Origin: Bacteroidales bacterium UBA4293
GTDB taxonomy: Bacteria > Bacteroidota > Bacteroidia > Bacteroidales > Bacteroidaceae
Direction of reading: 5' to 3'
Assembly (NCBI GenBank): GCA_002395835.1
Contig: DGVD01000012.1
Coordinates: 1-64,000, forward strand
DNA: 64,000 nt
The position numbers and the translations under genes are program-made. Below the pieces are notes generated by a model. It had not been told where the DNA came from. It did not search any database and saw nothing but the letters and a program-made list of their open reading frames with translations. Numbering within the stretch: position 1 is the first letter of the stretch; each line of letters starts with the position of its first letter. This document shows positions 17,340 through 26,411 of this stretch, piece by piece.

Positions 17340-18703
17340 AGGCCGTATTTTTTTAGTTTAGCATAGAGGGTAGGCCGGCTCACTCCCAGCATCTTGGCTG
17401 CAGCGGAGATGTTGCCTCCCGTCCGTGCCATGGTATCCCGTACAATTCGTTCCTCATCAGCCTCGCTGATGGCCTTGATGGTGGCTGTGCCAGTCGTTCT
17501 GCCCGAGGTTCCCTGGTCCAACTGGATATCTTTGCTTCCTAAGATAGTTCCTTCGGAGAGGATGACCGCCTTCTCGATGCAGTTCTGCAGCTCCCGGATG
17601 TTGCCACTCCAACGGTAGTTGCGTAGCATCTCTTCAGCCGATTCATCGAACCCATTCAGGGGACGGTGGTATTTTTCCGCATATCGGGACAGGAACATCT
17701 GTGCCAGTGGAACGATGTCTTCCTGCCGTTCCCTGAGCGGAGGCAGGGCAATGTGCACCGTGTTGATACGGTAGTAGAGGTCCTCCCGGAAACGACCTTC
17801 CCTGACTAAGGCATCCAAGTCCATGTTGGTAGCACAGATAAGACGGATGTTCACCGGTTTAGCCTCCGTGCCACCCACCCGCACGATGCTCCGGTTCTGG
17901 ATGGCCCTGAGCAACTTAGCCTGCAGGTGCAGAGGAATGTTCCCTATCTCATCCAGAAAAAGTGTGCTGCCGTCGGCCTGCTCGAACTTTCCGGCATGAT
18001 CCGCATGGGCATCAGTAAAAGCCCCCTTCACATGACCGAAGAGCTCGCTTTCAAAAAGCGTTTCCGTGATGGCACCGGCATCTACAGCCACCATGGATTT
18101 TCCGCTACGCAGGCTGTGCGCATGGATTTCCTGTGCCAGCACATCCTTTCCGGTACCGTTCTCACCCGTGATGAGCACGGTGGCATCGGTAGGAGCTATC
18201 TTGGTGATGGTTCTCTGGATGGCCTTCATGGAAGGACTGGTGCCCCAGAACATGGGGGTAGGAGAAGGAGCTGCGGAACCCTGCTTGGGACGGGCATCCC
18301 GGTGCAGAGCCTTCCGTGCCTTATCCCGTGCAGCACCCAGGACCTCCACCAGTTTCTGGTTGTCCCAAGGCTTTACGATGAAGTCGAATGCTCCCCGTTT
18401 CATCCCTTCCACAGCCAACTGGATATCGGCATAGGCCGTGAAGAGCACCACCTCTACATCGGGAGCCATCTTCTTCAGCTCCGAAGTCCAGTACAGTCCC
18501 TCGTTACCCGTATTGATGGACGTGTTGAAATTCATATCCAGCAGCACCACATCCGGACGGAACTGTTCCAAAGCCCTGATGAGGGTGGCAGGTGAGGGGA
18601 TGGTCTTTACCTCTGCGAAATACAGAGGCAGGAGAATCTCCAGCGCCTTACGGATGCCAGCATTATCGTCTACAATCAGTATCTTTCCAATTTTTGAAGC
18701 CAT
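17336..18703 (-). CDS. NtrC-family sigma-54 response regulator
   Basis: The 455-residue protein has three domains. The receiver (1-125) has the acidic pair Asp12-Asp13, phosphoacceptor Asp56, Thr89 and Lys111. The sigma-54 activator AAA+ domain (about 152-385) has Walker A GENGTGKD (180-187) and Walker B LFLDEI (248-253). A Fis-type helix-turn-helix ('NISAAAKMLGVSRPTLYAKL') ends the chain. The loop that contacts sigma-54 reads GAFTDA (227-232) instead of the usual GAFTGA. Phosphorylation by the adjacent kinase should trigger assembly and transcription from sigma-54 promoters. Matching promoter and palindrome sets before this gene and before the TolC-type gene predict that it activates itself and the pump. 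Confidence 0.95.
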   Translation of the reverse strand: MASKIGKILIVDDNAGIRKALEILLPLYFAEVKTIPSPATLIRALEQFRPDVVLLDMNFNTSINTGNEGLYWTSELKKMAPDVEVVLFTAYADIQLAVEGMKRGAFDFIVKPWDNQKLVEVLGAARDKARKALHRDARPKQGSAAPSPTPMFWGTSPSMKAIQRTITKIAPTDATVLITGENGTGKDVLAQEIHAHSLRSGKSMVAVDAGAITETLFESELFGHVKGAFTDAHADHAGKFEQADGSTLFLDEIGNIPLHLQAKLLRAIQNRSIVRVGGTEAKPVNIRLICATNMDLDALVREGRFREDLYYRINTVHIALPPLRERQEDIVPLAQMFLSRYAEKYHRPLNGFDESAEEMLRNYRWSGNIRELQNCIEKAVILSEGTILGSKDIQLDQGTSGRTTGTATIKAISEADEERIVRDTMARTGGNISAAAKMLGVSRPTLYAKLKKYGL

Positions 18704-18735
18704 AAAAAGTGTGCATTTGTTTTCCTCGGAGAAAG

Positions 18736-18751
18736 GACAATACCTGTGCCG
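18736..18751 (-). promoter_or_regulatory. Sigma-54-like promoter for the regulator-kinase genes
   Basis: On the minus strand the site reads CGGCACAGGTATTGTC. It keeps GGCAC at -24 and TTG at -12 with the correct spacing, again with GT in place of GC at -12. It lies about 33 bases before the regulator start codon. The 56-base distance to the upstream palindrome equals that at the TolC-type gene. Confidence 0.6.
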
Positions 18752-18807
18752 AAATCTCTATCGGTCTGGCTATCAACCCTTTCTATATTTTACCCGGGTA
18801 GCAGATG

Positions 18808-18845
18808 TGTAAAGAACTTTACAACATTGTAAAGCGATTTTACAC
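18808..18845. promoter_or_regulatory. Two TGTAAA/TTTACA palindromes, probable regulator binding sites
   Basis: TGTAAAG-AA-CTTTACA (18808-18823) is a near-perfect palindrome. TGTAAAG-CGA-TTTTACA (18828-18844) follows after four bases. The same motif occurs before the TolC-type gene. The sites lie between the regulator gene and the divergent rhamnosidase gene, so they might also influence the latter, though the rhamnosidase promoter is of the primary-sigma type. Confidence 0.65.
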
Positions 18846-18913
18846 TTTTCCTTTACAACCCCAGAACAAAGGTACAAAGAATAATTCAAACCAGTGAAGA
18901 AAGTGATTCCAGA

Positions 18914-18945
18914 TTTGTTTTTGTGGCTGAAAATTATTAACTTTG
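18914..18945 (+). promoter_or_regulatory. Bacteroidetes primary-sigma promoter of the rhamnosidase gene
   Basis: TTTG at 18914-18917, a 20-base spacer and TAACTTTG at 18938-18945 match the known Bacteroidetes consensus (-33 TTTG, -7 TAnnTTTG). The untranslated leader would be about 18 bases. Confidence 0.75.
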
Positions 18946-18969
18946 TAGTAATTAATTCGGAAAAATGCT

Positions 18970-21612
18970 ATGAAAGACGGAATACAGAAATACATGCTGC
19001 TGATAGCTGCAGTTTTCTACACAGGACTGGCAGTGGGACAACCCTGTACCATCACACAGATGAAGACGGAGTATCTAGTGAACCCTCTGGGACTGGACAA
19101 CCCTCATCCACGGCTTACCTGGCAGATGCAGGACAGCAGAGCCGGAGCCCGTCAGACCTCCTACCAGGTTTGGGTGGGAACAGACTCCCTGGCCGTGCTG
19201 AACGAGGATGCCAAGGTGTGGAGCACTGGTAAGGTAAAGAATGGAACTACCTTGCTTCGGTACCAGGGTGCACCACTGAAACCCTATACCCGATACTTCT
19301 GGAAAGTGGAGGCAGGCGACCTGAACGGAGCTAGCGTACAGAGCCCTGTGGCTTCGTTCGAGATGGGGCACATGGGTATGATGCACTGGCAGGGAGCCTG
19401 GATTAGCGACGGGGAAGACATTGACAAGCGTCCGGCTCCTTACTTCCGTAAGTCTTTCGAACTGCGAAAGAAGATTCAGACGGCACGGGCCTACATCGCT
19501 GTGGGAGGACTCTATGAACTGTATGTAAACGGACAGCGGATAGGCGACCACCGACTAGATCCCCTCTATACCAATTATGACAAACGGAACCTGTATGTGA
19601 CCTACGACATCACCGCCCAGTTGCAGCAGGGAAAGAATGTGCTGGGGGTGCTGCTTGGGAACGGCTGGTACAACCATCAGGCACTAGCCGTGTGGAACTT
19701 TGAGCGGGCACCTTGGCGTAACCGTCCTGCCTTCTGCATGGATGTACGTGTGACCTATACCGATGGCACTACAGAGGTCATCCCCACAGACCTGAGTTGG
19801 AAAACTTCAAGTGGACCGCTTATCTATACCAATATCTATACTGGTGAGCACTACGACTTCCGGTTGGAACAGAAAGGTTGGAATACGGTGAACTTTGATG
19901 ACAGTCAGTGGAATGGGGTAGGTTATCGGAAAGCTCCTTCAGGTAACATCACTGCCCAGCAGGCGGTACCTATCCGTGCAGTGGAGGCTATCCCCACTGT
20001 AAACCTGAGGAAATTCAATGACACAAACTATGTATTTGACTTTGGTCGGAATATGGCTGGGGTAACCCATGTGAAGCTAAAGGGAAACTCCGGAACTAAG
20101 GTAAAGTTGATTCATGGGGAGCGACTATATGCTGACGGGCATGTGGACCAAAGCAACATAGATGTCTATTATACGGGCGATAAAGAAAAGGAGCCTTTCC
20201 AAACCGATATCCTCTATCTGGACGGAGAAGAGGATGAGTTCATGGCTCCGTTTAGCTATAAAGGATTCCAGTATGTGGAAGTGATTTCTGACCAGCCTTT
20301 GGAACTAGACAAAGGGAGCATCACGGCATATTTCGTGCATAGTGATGTGGAGAAAGTGGGGTACATCAGCTCGGCTAGCAAACTGGTGAACCAACTCTGC
20401 TTTGCCACCGATAATTCTTATCTCTCCAACTTGATGGGATACCCCACCGACTGCCCACAACGTGAAAAAAACGGATGGACTGGTGATGGGCATCTGGCTA
20501 TAGAGACCGCCCTATACAACTTCGATGGAATCACGGTTTATGAGAAGTGGCTGGCGGACCATCGGGACGAGCAGCAACCCAATGGTATGCTTCCAGACAT
20601 TATCCCTACCAGCGGATGGGGATACAGCATGGACTGTGGTTTAGATTGGACCAGCACCATCGCCATCATTCCGTGGAACCTATACCTGTTCTACGGGGAC
20701 CTGAAACCACTGGCCGACAACTATGAGAACATGAAACGCTATGTGGACTACGTGGAGCGCACCAGTGACGGACTCATAACCAACTGGGGACGTGGCGACT
20801 GGATTCCGGTGAAAACGCCATCGGACAAGAAACTGACAAACTCATGCTATTTCTACAAGGATGCCTGCATCCTACGTGATGCAGCCCGTTTACTGGATAA
20901 ACTGGACGACTATGCCTATTATGCCGACTTGGCAAAACGCATCCGCAAGGCTGTGAACGATAAGTATCTAGACCAGGATAAGGGGATATATGCCAGCGGC
21001 AGTCAGACGGAACTTAGTGTTCCCCTGCACTGGGGATTGGTACCAGACGAATGTGTGGAGAAGGTTGCAGCTAACCTGAATCGGAAAGTGGTGGAAAACG
21101 ACTTTCATCTTGATGTGGGTGTGCTGGGTAGCAAGGCCCTGCTGAATGCCTTGTGCATGAACGGGTATCCTGAAACAGCCTATAAAGTGGCCGTGCAAGA
21201 CACTTACCCATCCTGGGGATGGTGGATGGTGAACGGGCATACTACCCTGCTGGAAAACTGGGATCTAGAGGCAGCGCGGGACGACTCCAACAATCACATG
21301 ATGTTCGGGGAGATAGGGGCTTATTTCTACAAGGGATTGGGTGGCATCTACCCAGATCCTGCTAAACCAGGCTACCGGCACATCATCCTGAAACCCTACT
21401 TCGTGAAGGAGATGGGACAGTTTGAGAGTCGGTTCCGGGGACCACAGGGAGAGATAGTTTCCAAGTGGCAATTCAAAGGAAAGAAGGTAACTTACACGGT
21501 GATTATCCCAGCCAACAGTACAGCTACCTTGACACTTCCTACGAATGTGCAGGGAGAGCATCAGCACGAACTGAAAGCTGGCACCCATGTGTTCACCCTG
21601 AAGGTGAAGTGA
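18970..21612 (+). CDS. Secreted alpha-L-rhamnosidase, GH78 family
   Basis: The 880-residue enzyme has an N-terminal signal (hydrophobic 'MLLIAAVFYTGLAVG', cleavage near residue 23), so it acts in the periplasm or at the cell surface. The layout fits GH78: N-terminal beta-domains that include 'PRLTWQMQD', a jelly-roll 'PAPYFRKSFEL', the (alpha/alpha)6 barrel and a C-terminal beta-domain. The barrel motif 'TDCPQREKNGWTGD' (about 493-506) holds the acidic residues that family members use for catalysis. The family releases terminal L-rhamnose from plant glycans such as pectin RG-I or RG-II, or from glycosides. No SusC/SusD pair is next to it, so the substrate is open. It has its own promoter and terminator and is divergent from the efflux regulator. 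Confidence 0.92.
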   Translation: MKDGIQKYMLLIAAVFYTGLAVGQPCTITQMKTEYLVNPLGLDNPHPRLTWQMQDSRAGARQTSYQVWVGTDSLAVLNEDAKVWSTGKVKNGTTLLRYQGAPLKPYTRYFWKVEAGDLNGASVQSPVASFEMGHMGMMHWQGAWISDGEDIDKRPAPYFRKSFELRKKIQTARAYIAVGGLYELYVNGQRIGDHRLDPLYTNYDKRNLYVTYDITAQLQQGKNVLGVLLGNGWYNHQALAVWNFERAPWRNRPAFCMDVRVTYTDGTTEVIPTDLSWKTSSGPLIYTNIYTGEHYDFRLEQKGWNTVNFDDSQWNGVGYRKAPSGNITAQQAVPIRAVEAIPTVNLRKFNDTNYVFDFGRNMAGVTHVKLKGNSGTKVKLIHGERLYADGHVDQSNIDVYYTGDKEKEPFQTDILYLDGEEDEFMAPFSYKGFQYVEVISDQPLELDKGSITAYFVHSDVEKVGYISSASKLVNQLCFATDNSYLSNLMGYPTDCPQREKNGWTGDGHLAIETALYNFDGITVYEKWLADHRDEQQPNGMLPDIIPTSGWGYSMDCGLDWTSTIAIIPWNLYLFYGDLKPLADNYENMKRYVDYVERTSDGLITNWGRGDWIPVKTPSDKKLTNSCYFYKDACILRDAARLLDKLDDYAYYADLAKRIRKAVNDKYLDQDKGIYASGSQTELSVPLHWGLVPDECVEKVAANLNRKVVENDFHLDVGVLGSKALLNALCMNGYPETAYKVAVQDTYPSWGWWMVNGHTTLLENWDLEAARDDSNNHMMFGEIGAYFYKGLGGIYPDPAKPGYRHIILKPYFVKEMGQFESRFRGPQGEIVSKWQFKGKKVTYTVIIPANSTATLTLPTNVQGEHQHELKAGTHVFTLKVK

Positions 21613-21614
21613 AA

Positions 21615-21652
21615 TAAAAAAGAGGAGATTCCTGAAGAAATCTCCTCTTTTG
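21615..21652 (+). terminator. Intrinsic terminator after the rhamnosidase gene
   Basis: A ten-base-pair stem (AGAGGAGATT with AATCTCCTCT), an eight-base loop and flanking A and T runs lie just after the stop codon. The A-run on the left could let it also work for the leftward tRNA-Leu transcript. Confidence 0.85.
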
Positions 21653-21734
21653 TGCGCCTGATAGGACTCGAACCTACACGCCGCGAAGCACTAGATCCTA
21701 AGTCTAGCGTGTCTACCAATTTCACCACAAGCGC
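21653..21734 (-). tRNA. tRNA-Leu, anticodon UAG
   Basis: On the minus strand the 82 bases fold as a class II tRNA. The acceptor stem is GCGCTTG with CAGGCGC and discriminator A. There is a D-loop with GGT, a seven-base anticodon loop CTTAGGA (anticodon TAG), a long variable arm, and a T-arm ending in GTTCGAGTC. The long variable arm and discriminator A identify leucine. CCA is not encoded, as is usual in this phylum. Confidence 0.95.
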
Positions 21735-21759
21735 AGGGGTGCTTTTAAGATAGCGGGTA

Positions 21760-21790
21760 CAAAGGTAAGGATTTTTTTTTGTCCGCCAAA
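21760..21790 (-). promoter_or_regulatory. Promoter of the tRNA-Leu gene
   Basis: Read on the minus strand: TTTG, a 19-base spacer, then TACCTTTG. Both elements match the Bacteroidetes primary-sigma consensus. The start would fall about 20 bases before the mature tRNA. Confidence 0.75.
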
Positions 21791-21799
21791 AAAATGTTC

Positions 21800-22816
21800 T
21801 TAATTCTTCAAGAAATCGCGGGCAAATTCTATTAAGGTGTCCTTATTCTTCAGTAGATCCTCTATTTTCATGCCGACGTTTATATCCGGTGCAATACCAA
21901 ATTCTGTGTGATTCTTATTGACATCATAGATAGGGCAGGCAGAGAAACGTACACTCCAGCCATTGGGCAGTTCACTACTGAAAGGCATTCCACTGCCACC
22001 TCCGGTTTGGTCGCCTATAATGGTCACATTGGGGCATTCTTTCATGTCCTTCACAAAGTCGTTCGTAGCACTGTAGCAACGTCGGTTTGTGAGTACCACG
22101 GCCTTTTTCTGCCAACGGACGCCATCACTTGGTTCCAACCAAATTTCCTGAAGACCGGAAAAATCGTTGTGCCCAGCTCCTGTTTTATGGCTCATGTAAC
22201 CCACTAGGATTCTTTCATTGGTAAAATGGGAGGCCAGTCTTTCTGCTTTGGTCAGTTCTCCACCACTGTTCTCACGTACATCGACAATGATACCTGTGCA
22301 TTCTGCAAAGTACTGAAGGACTTGTGAGATGTTTCCTTCTCCCAATCCGCTGTTGAAACTGGGGCAATAGATATAGCCGATGTTATCGTCCAGAATCTTA
22401 TACTGCAATCCAGAGGCTATCTTATAGTCGGTTCCTAGATAGAGTTCATGCACACTGTCGTTGAAATTAGCAGGGAAGTCCTCGTACCAGCTCCAGTTTC
22501 GTGCAATGTCGTGGCTGGCATATAAGTTCACATGCCCATCCTGCAGTTCCGAAAGCATCTCACCCAGCACTTCGAAAAGCTGCATGCTGTTCATGTCTTT
22601 AGAAAGCCTGTTGTGATAGGTGGTGTAAACCTGATTCCAGTCCAGTCCGATGGTCTGAGCCTTGTAGTCGAAGAAGCAGTAGTGCTCATCAAGGATAGTC
22701 CAAAGAGCCTTGAAATTGCCCTCAGCATCATTGTCGAGGTCTTCACCCCGTACACAGGATGCTAGAAGTCCGGAAAGACCTAAGAAGCAGATAAGCAGAT
22801 AACGTACCGGTTTCAT
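21800..22816 (-). CDS. S41-family peptidase-like lipoprotein
   Basis: The frame is open to 22858, but the ATG at 22816 is the better start. It gives a clean lipoprotein signal (MKPVRYLLICFLGLSGLLASC) and avoids overlap with the upstream gene, leaving a four-base gap. The 338-residue product has a region similar to the tail-specific protease (S41) domain: 'NIGYIYCPSF', 'GIIVDVRENSGG', then 'VVLTNRRCYSATNDFV', where Ser of 'YSATN' sits at the family's nucleophile place, and 'IGDQTGGGSG'. No PDZ domain is obvious. It probably faces the periplasm as a peptidase or peptide-binding protein; the substrate is unknown. It is last in a run with parC and an outer-membrane-like protein. Confidence 0.8.
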   Translation of the reverse strand: MKPVRYLLICFLGLSGLLASCVRGEDLDNDAEGNFKALWTILDEHYCFFDYKAQTIGLDWNQVYTTYHNRLSKDMNSMQLFEVLGEMLSELQDGHVNLYASHDIARNWSWYEDFPANFNDSVHELYLGTDYKIASGLQYKILDDNIGYIYCPSFNSGLGEGNISQVLQYFAECTGIIVDVRENSGGELTKAERLASHFTNERILVGYMSHKTGAGHNDFSGLQEIWLEPSDGVRWQKKAVVLTNRRCYSATNDFVKDMKECPNVTIIGDQTGGGSGMPFSSELPNGWSVRFSACPIYDVNKNHTEFGIAPDINVGMKIEDLLKNKDTLIEFARDFLKN

Positions 22817-22820
22817 GGCA

Positions 22821-23681
22821 TTAGGGTTGGAGAGGAGTGTGTTTAAAATTAGAATCACCCGGCTTTACCAGTTGGAAGTTCTTGACAAAGCCGATCAAGA
22901 AGGCGTGGCTCCACACATGGCTCTTTAGGCTGTTTACCTTGTTTTGCTGGAAATCACCTATATAACTTACTCTTATGAGTGTCTGCTTTAGAGGAAAATC
23001 TAGGGATAGAGTCTGTCGCAAAGAAGGAGCAGAGAAGGGGGTAGTCACCACCAGATGCCTACCAGAGTCTTTCAGTTCAAAGATTTCATAGTAAGACTCT
23101 CCATATTCCGGTGTGAACATGGCACCCAGGAAAGGAGCAGTAGCCTGATAACGAAGCAGGAAATCCTTATGGAGCCAGTGGAATTTATAGAGGAGCATAC
23201 CGCTGGCAGCCAGATGGATGGATGCTTTAGCTTGGGCCGGGTTATTAGAATTACGTTCGTTGTAGATAACTCCTCCGTTCAGGTCCAAGGCAGGACCAGC
23301 CAAAATGCTGAAATTATCGTTTAGCCTAAATTTATAGAGGTATCCCAAGTCCCAACTGAGGAGACCTTCATACATATTGGCATTTCCTGCGGTATTTTCA
23401 GTGGCTGAAGCATGGGCATTCAGCAGGGTTTGGACATAAATCTTTCCATCTGCAAAAGTAGTCTGCCTGAATGTTTCCCGTTGTACTCTAATTTCCATTC
23501 CGGTGTATTCCAGTGGGGAGAGGTAGGAGTCGAAAACATTAGTAAGACCCACACCAAAAGTCAGTCCATGGCTGGTATAGCGGTTGTGCGGCCCGTCAGC
23601 ATATTCCTGAGCATGCAGATTCTCTACCCCTAATGGTAAGCAAAGAACAAGGATGCTTAGAAATAGCTTCTGGATGCACAT
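22821..23681 (-). CDS. Predicted outer-membrane beta-strand protein, possibly DUF3316
   Basis: The 286-residue protein has a signal peptide ('LFLSILVLCLPLGVENLHAQ'). After it come alternating hydrophobic and polar strands with many aromatic residues, such as 'GLLSWDLGYLYKFRLNDNFSILAGPALDLNGG', consistent with a small outer-membrane barrel. I believe it belongs to the Bacteroidetes family DUF3316 but cannot confirm that without a profile search. It lies between parC (10-base gap) and the S41-like lipoprotein (4-base gap), so it is probably co-transcribed with both. No function is known. Confidence 0.6.
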   Translation of the reverse strand: MCIQKLFLSILVLCLPLGVENLHAQEYADGPHNRYTSHGLTFGVGLTNVFDSYLSPLEYTGMEIRVQRETFRQTTFADGKIYVQTLLNAHASATENTAGNANMYEGLLSWDLGYLYKFRLNDNFSILAGPALDLNGGVIYNERNSNNPAQAKASIHLAASGMLLYKFHWLHKDFLLRYQATAPFLGAMFTPEYGESYYEIFELKDSGRHLVVTTPFSAPSLRQTLSLDFPLKQTLIRVSYIGDFQQNKVNSLKSHVWSHAFLIGFVKNFQLVKPGDSNFKHTPLQP

Positions 23682-23691
23682 AGATTTCTAT

Positions 23692-26349
23692 TTAGAAAAG
23701 AGACAATTGACCGGTCAGTTCATCGCGGATGTCCTGATCGCTTTTTCCTTCATCAGGATCCTCGTTTACTTCCTCTTCCGTATCTGGGGTTTCCTCTTCC
23801 GTTTTAACTTCAGGGAAACGGGTAGGTTCCAGTTCTTCTATTCGGTCTACTTCCCAGGTGCTGACACGTTTTCCTCTAGCTTTAGAACTCTTTACGGTGA
23901 TGAACTGTTCAGCATCAATTTCCAACGGCTCTCTGAAATGGTCGGCTCCACCGAAGGTTACCAAAATCCGAGGATAAGCCTGACAGGTCAGGACAAGCAG
24001 TTTGTTCTCCTTGTTCTCACCTAAGAAGTTCTGTTTACGGGCATTGGCATCCATGGTGAATCGCTTCAGGTAAGGATAGCCATTTTGGTCTTGGTCGAAC
24101 AGAACAGCAGTCCACACCTTCGATGGATCGTATTTTTCAATGACCAGCATGTCCGGCTCGTAATGGTTGTTTACATCAAAGTTGGTGGTATAGTAATCAC
24201 CGTTGCTTTCCACTACCAGAATCTTGTCGTCGCTTTGGAACTCACCCAGCAATTTACCTCTACCGTCATAATTCAGACGCAAGATGTCGGGGTCGAACCA
24301 AACCTGACGGCCTCCAAGGGTAGAGGACCCGTGCTGCTTCAGTACAATACGTACCACATCAAACTTGGTCAGTAGGTTGCCCATAGCCTGACGACCTTTA
24401 ATGGCAATATCCTTGAAGTCGCGGTCGAATATCAGTTTCTTGGTTTTAGAGGTAGGTTTTAGAGTAACCTTAATAACTTCAGCCTCACCGTTTTGGTTGG
24501 CAGTGAAATAGGACACCTTGCTGTTGGGCTCCCCTTGTGTAAGGTCATAGACCTTATCACGTGAAACACCGGTCACAGCAAAACGCTTCATGTAGTAATT
24601 GCCTCCTTTACCGTTGCGGTAGACCGCATTATAGATGGTTCGGGTATCGTTCTTCTTGAAGATATTAAGATAAAGGATATTCTTTCCCACAAAGACTTTG
24701 TCTGCCACACGGATGACTTTATATTTACCGTCTTTATAGAAGATGATGACGTCGTCAATGTCGGAACAGTTGGCTACGAACTCATCCTTCTTCAATGAGG
24801 TTCCGATGAAACCTTCCTCCCGGTTAATGTATAGTTTCTCGTTGGCTTCTGCTACCTTAGCTGCAACGATAGTATCGAAGTTACGGATTTCAGTGAGTCG
24901 AGGATGGTTTTTGCCATAGCGGTCTTTCAGCGACTTGAACCATCGGGTGGTGACATCTACCATATGAGCCAGATCGTAGTCGATTTCCTTGATTTCATCC
25001 TTCATCCGGGCAATGTTTTCATCCGCTTTATCCTTGTTGAACTTCAAGATTCGTTGCATCTTGATTTCCATCAGCTTGAGAATGTCCTCTTTAGTCACTT
25101 CACGGATGAACTGAGGGTAGTATGGAGTCAGACGGTCATCAATATGAGCGCAGGCAGCGTCCATATCCTCGGCATTTTCAAACTTCCGGTCTTTATAGAT
25201 ACGTTCTTCGATGAAGATTTTCTCCAAAGATGCGTAATGAAGTGCTTCCAGCAGTTCTCCCTTCCGGATTTCAAGTTCCTTCTTCAGAAGGTTCAAGGTG
25301 TTGTCGGTGGATTTCCGGAGCACATCGCTCACCGTAAGGAAATGAGGCTTGTTGTCATCAATCACACAGCAGTTAGGAGAAATACTGACCTCACAATTGG
25401 TGAAGGCATATAGAGCATCCAGAGTCTTGTCGGAAGAAACACCAGGAGCAAGATGGACTAGAATTTCCACCTGAGCAGCGGTGTTATCATCTACCTTACG
25501 CACTTTTATTTTCCCTTTTTCCACAGCCTTAGTGATGGAATCAATGACTGTACTGGTGGTTTCACCGAATGGAATCTCAGTGATGCAAAGTGTTTTATTA
25601 TCTACCTTATTAATTTTAGCTCTCACTCTGATAGTACCACCACGTTCTCCATCATTGTACCGACTCACATCGATGGTTCCTCCAGTCTGGAAGTCCGGAT
25701 AGAGCTGGAAAGGTTCATTATGGAGGTAGGCGATAGCTGCGTCACATATTTCATTTAAATTGTGTGGCAGTATCTTAGAGGATAAGCCCACAGCGATGCC
25801 ATTTGCCCCTTGGGCCAGCAGCAAAGGAAACTTCACAGGCAGGGCAATGGGTTCGTTGTTACGCCCATCATAGCTTAGTTTCCATTCAGTGGTTTTGGGG
25901 TTGAAAACCACATCTAGGGCGAACTTTGACAGACGTGCCTCGATGTAACGTCCTGCTGCTGCATCATCACCTGTAAGGATATTTCCCCAGTTTCCTTGGC
26001 AGTCAATGAGCAGATCCTTTTGGCCCAGTTGTACCAAGGCGTCCTTGATAGAGGCATCACCGTGAGGGTGAAACTGCATGGTATGCCCCACGATATTGGC
26101 TACCTTATTATATCGACCGTCATCCATGCGTTTCATGGAATGCAATATGCGTCGCTGTACAGGTTTCAAGCCATCCTGAATATGGGGGACAGCACGCTCT
26201 AGGATAACATAGGAAGCATAGTCAAGGAACCAGCTCTGGTACATGCCGGTCAACTGGTACTTGCCTTTTCCTCCCTCGTGTTCGGATGGTTGATATTCTG
26301 AATGGTCTTGAGTTTGGCTTTCGTCTGTAGGTGTTAGTTCATCATTCAT
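23692..26349 (-). CDS. parC: DNA topoisomerase IV subunit A
   Basis: Type IIA topoisomerase A subunit of 885 residues. The breakage-reunion domain shows 'DGLKPVQRRILHSM' (59-72), the quinolone-region helix 'HPHGDASIKDALVQL' (94-108), and the catalytic Arg134-Tyr135 in 'AAGRYIEARL'. A long coiled-coil arm (about 350-480) and a C-terminal beta-propeller region follow. The tail (about 830-885) is very acidic. The GyrA-box typical of gyrase A is not evident, and the sequence fits the ParC-like second A subunit that Bacteroidetes carry besides gyrA. It should decatenate daughter chromosomes with ParE, which is not in this window. It follows mtnN by 62 bases. Confidence 0.85.
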   Translation of the reverse strand: MNDELTPTDESQTQDHSEYQPSEHEGGKGKYQLTGMYQSWFLDYASYVILERAVPHIQDGLKPVQRRILHSMKRMDDGRYNKVANIVGHTMQFHPHGDASIKDALVQLGQKDLLIDCQGNWGNILTGDDAAAGRYIEARLSKFALDVVFNPKTTEWKLSYDGRNNEPIALPVKFPLLLAQGANGIAVGLSSKILPHNLNEICDAAIAYLHNEPFQLYPDFQTGGTIDVSRYNDGERGGTIRVRAKINKVDNKTLCITEIPFGETTSTVIDSITKAVEKGKIKVRKVDDNTAAQVEILVHLAPGVSSDKTLDALYAFTNCEVSISPNCCVIDDNKPHFLTVSDVLRKSTDNTLNLLKKELEIRKGELLEALHYASLEKIFIEERIYKDRKFENAEDMDAACAHIDDRLTPYYPQFIREVTKEDILKLMEIKMQRILKFNKDKADENIARMKDEIKEIDYDLAHMVDVTTRWFKSLKDRYGKNHPRLTEIRNFDTIVAAKVAEANEKLYINREEGFIGTSLKKDEFVANCSDIDDVIIFYKDGKYKVIRVADKVFVGKNILYLNIFKKNDTRTIYNAVYRNGKGGNYYMKRFAVTGVSRDKVYDLTQGEPNSKVSYFTANQNGEAEVIKVTLKPTSKTKKLIFDRDFKDIAIKGRQAMGNLLTKFDVVRIVLKQHGSSTLGGRQVWFDPDILRLNYDGRGKLLGEFQSDDKILVVESNGDYYTTNFDVNNHYEPDMLVIEKYDPSKVWTAVLFDQDQNGYPYLKRFTMDANARKQNFLGENKENKLLVLTCQAYPRILVTFGGADHFREPLEIDAEQFITVKSSKARGKRVSTWEVDRIEELEPTRFPEVKTEEETPDTEEEVNEDPDEGKSDQDIRDELTGQLSLF

Positions 26350-26411
26350 GATGTAGTTTTATTTTTCAGGGTAGATGAGATTCTCTGGGTGACTATTTCT
26401 GCAAGTATTTA

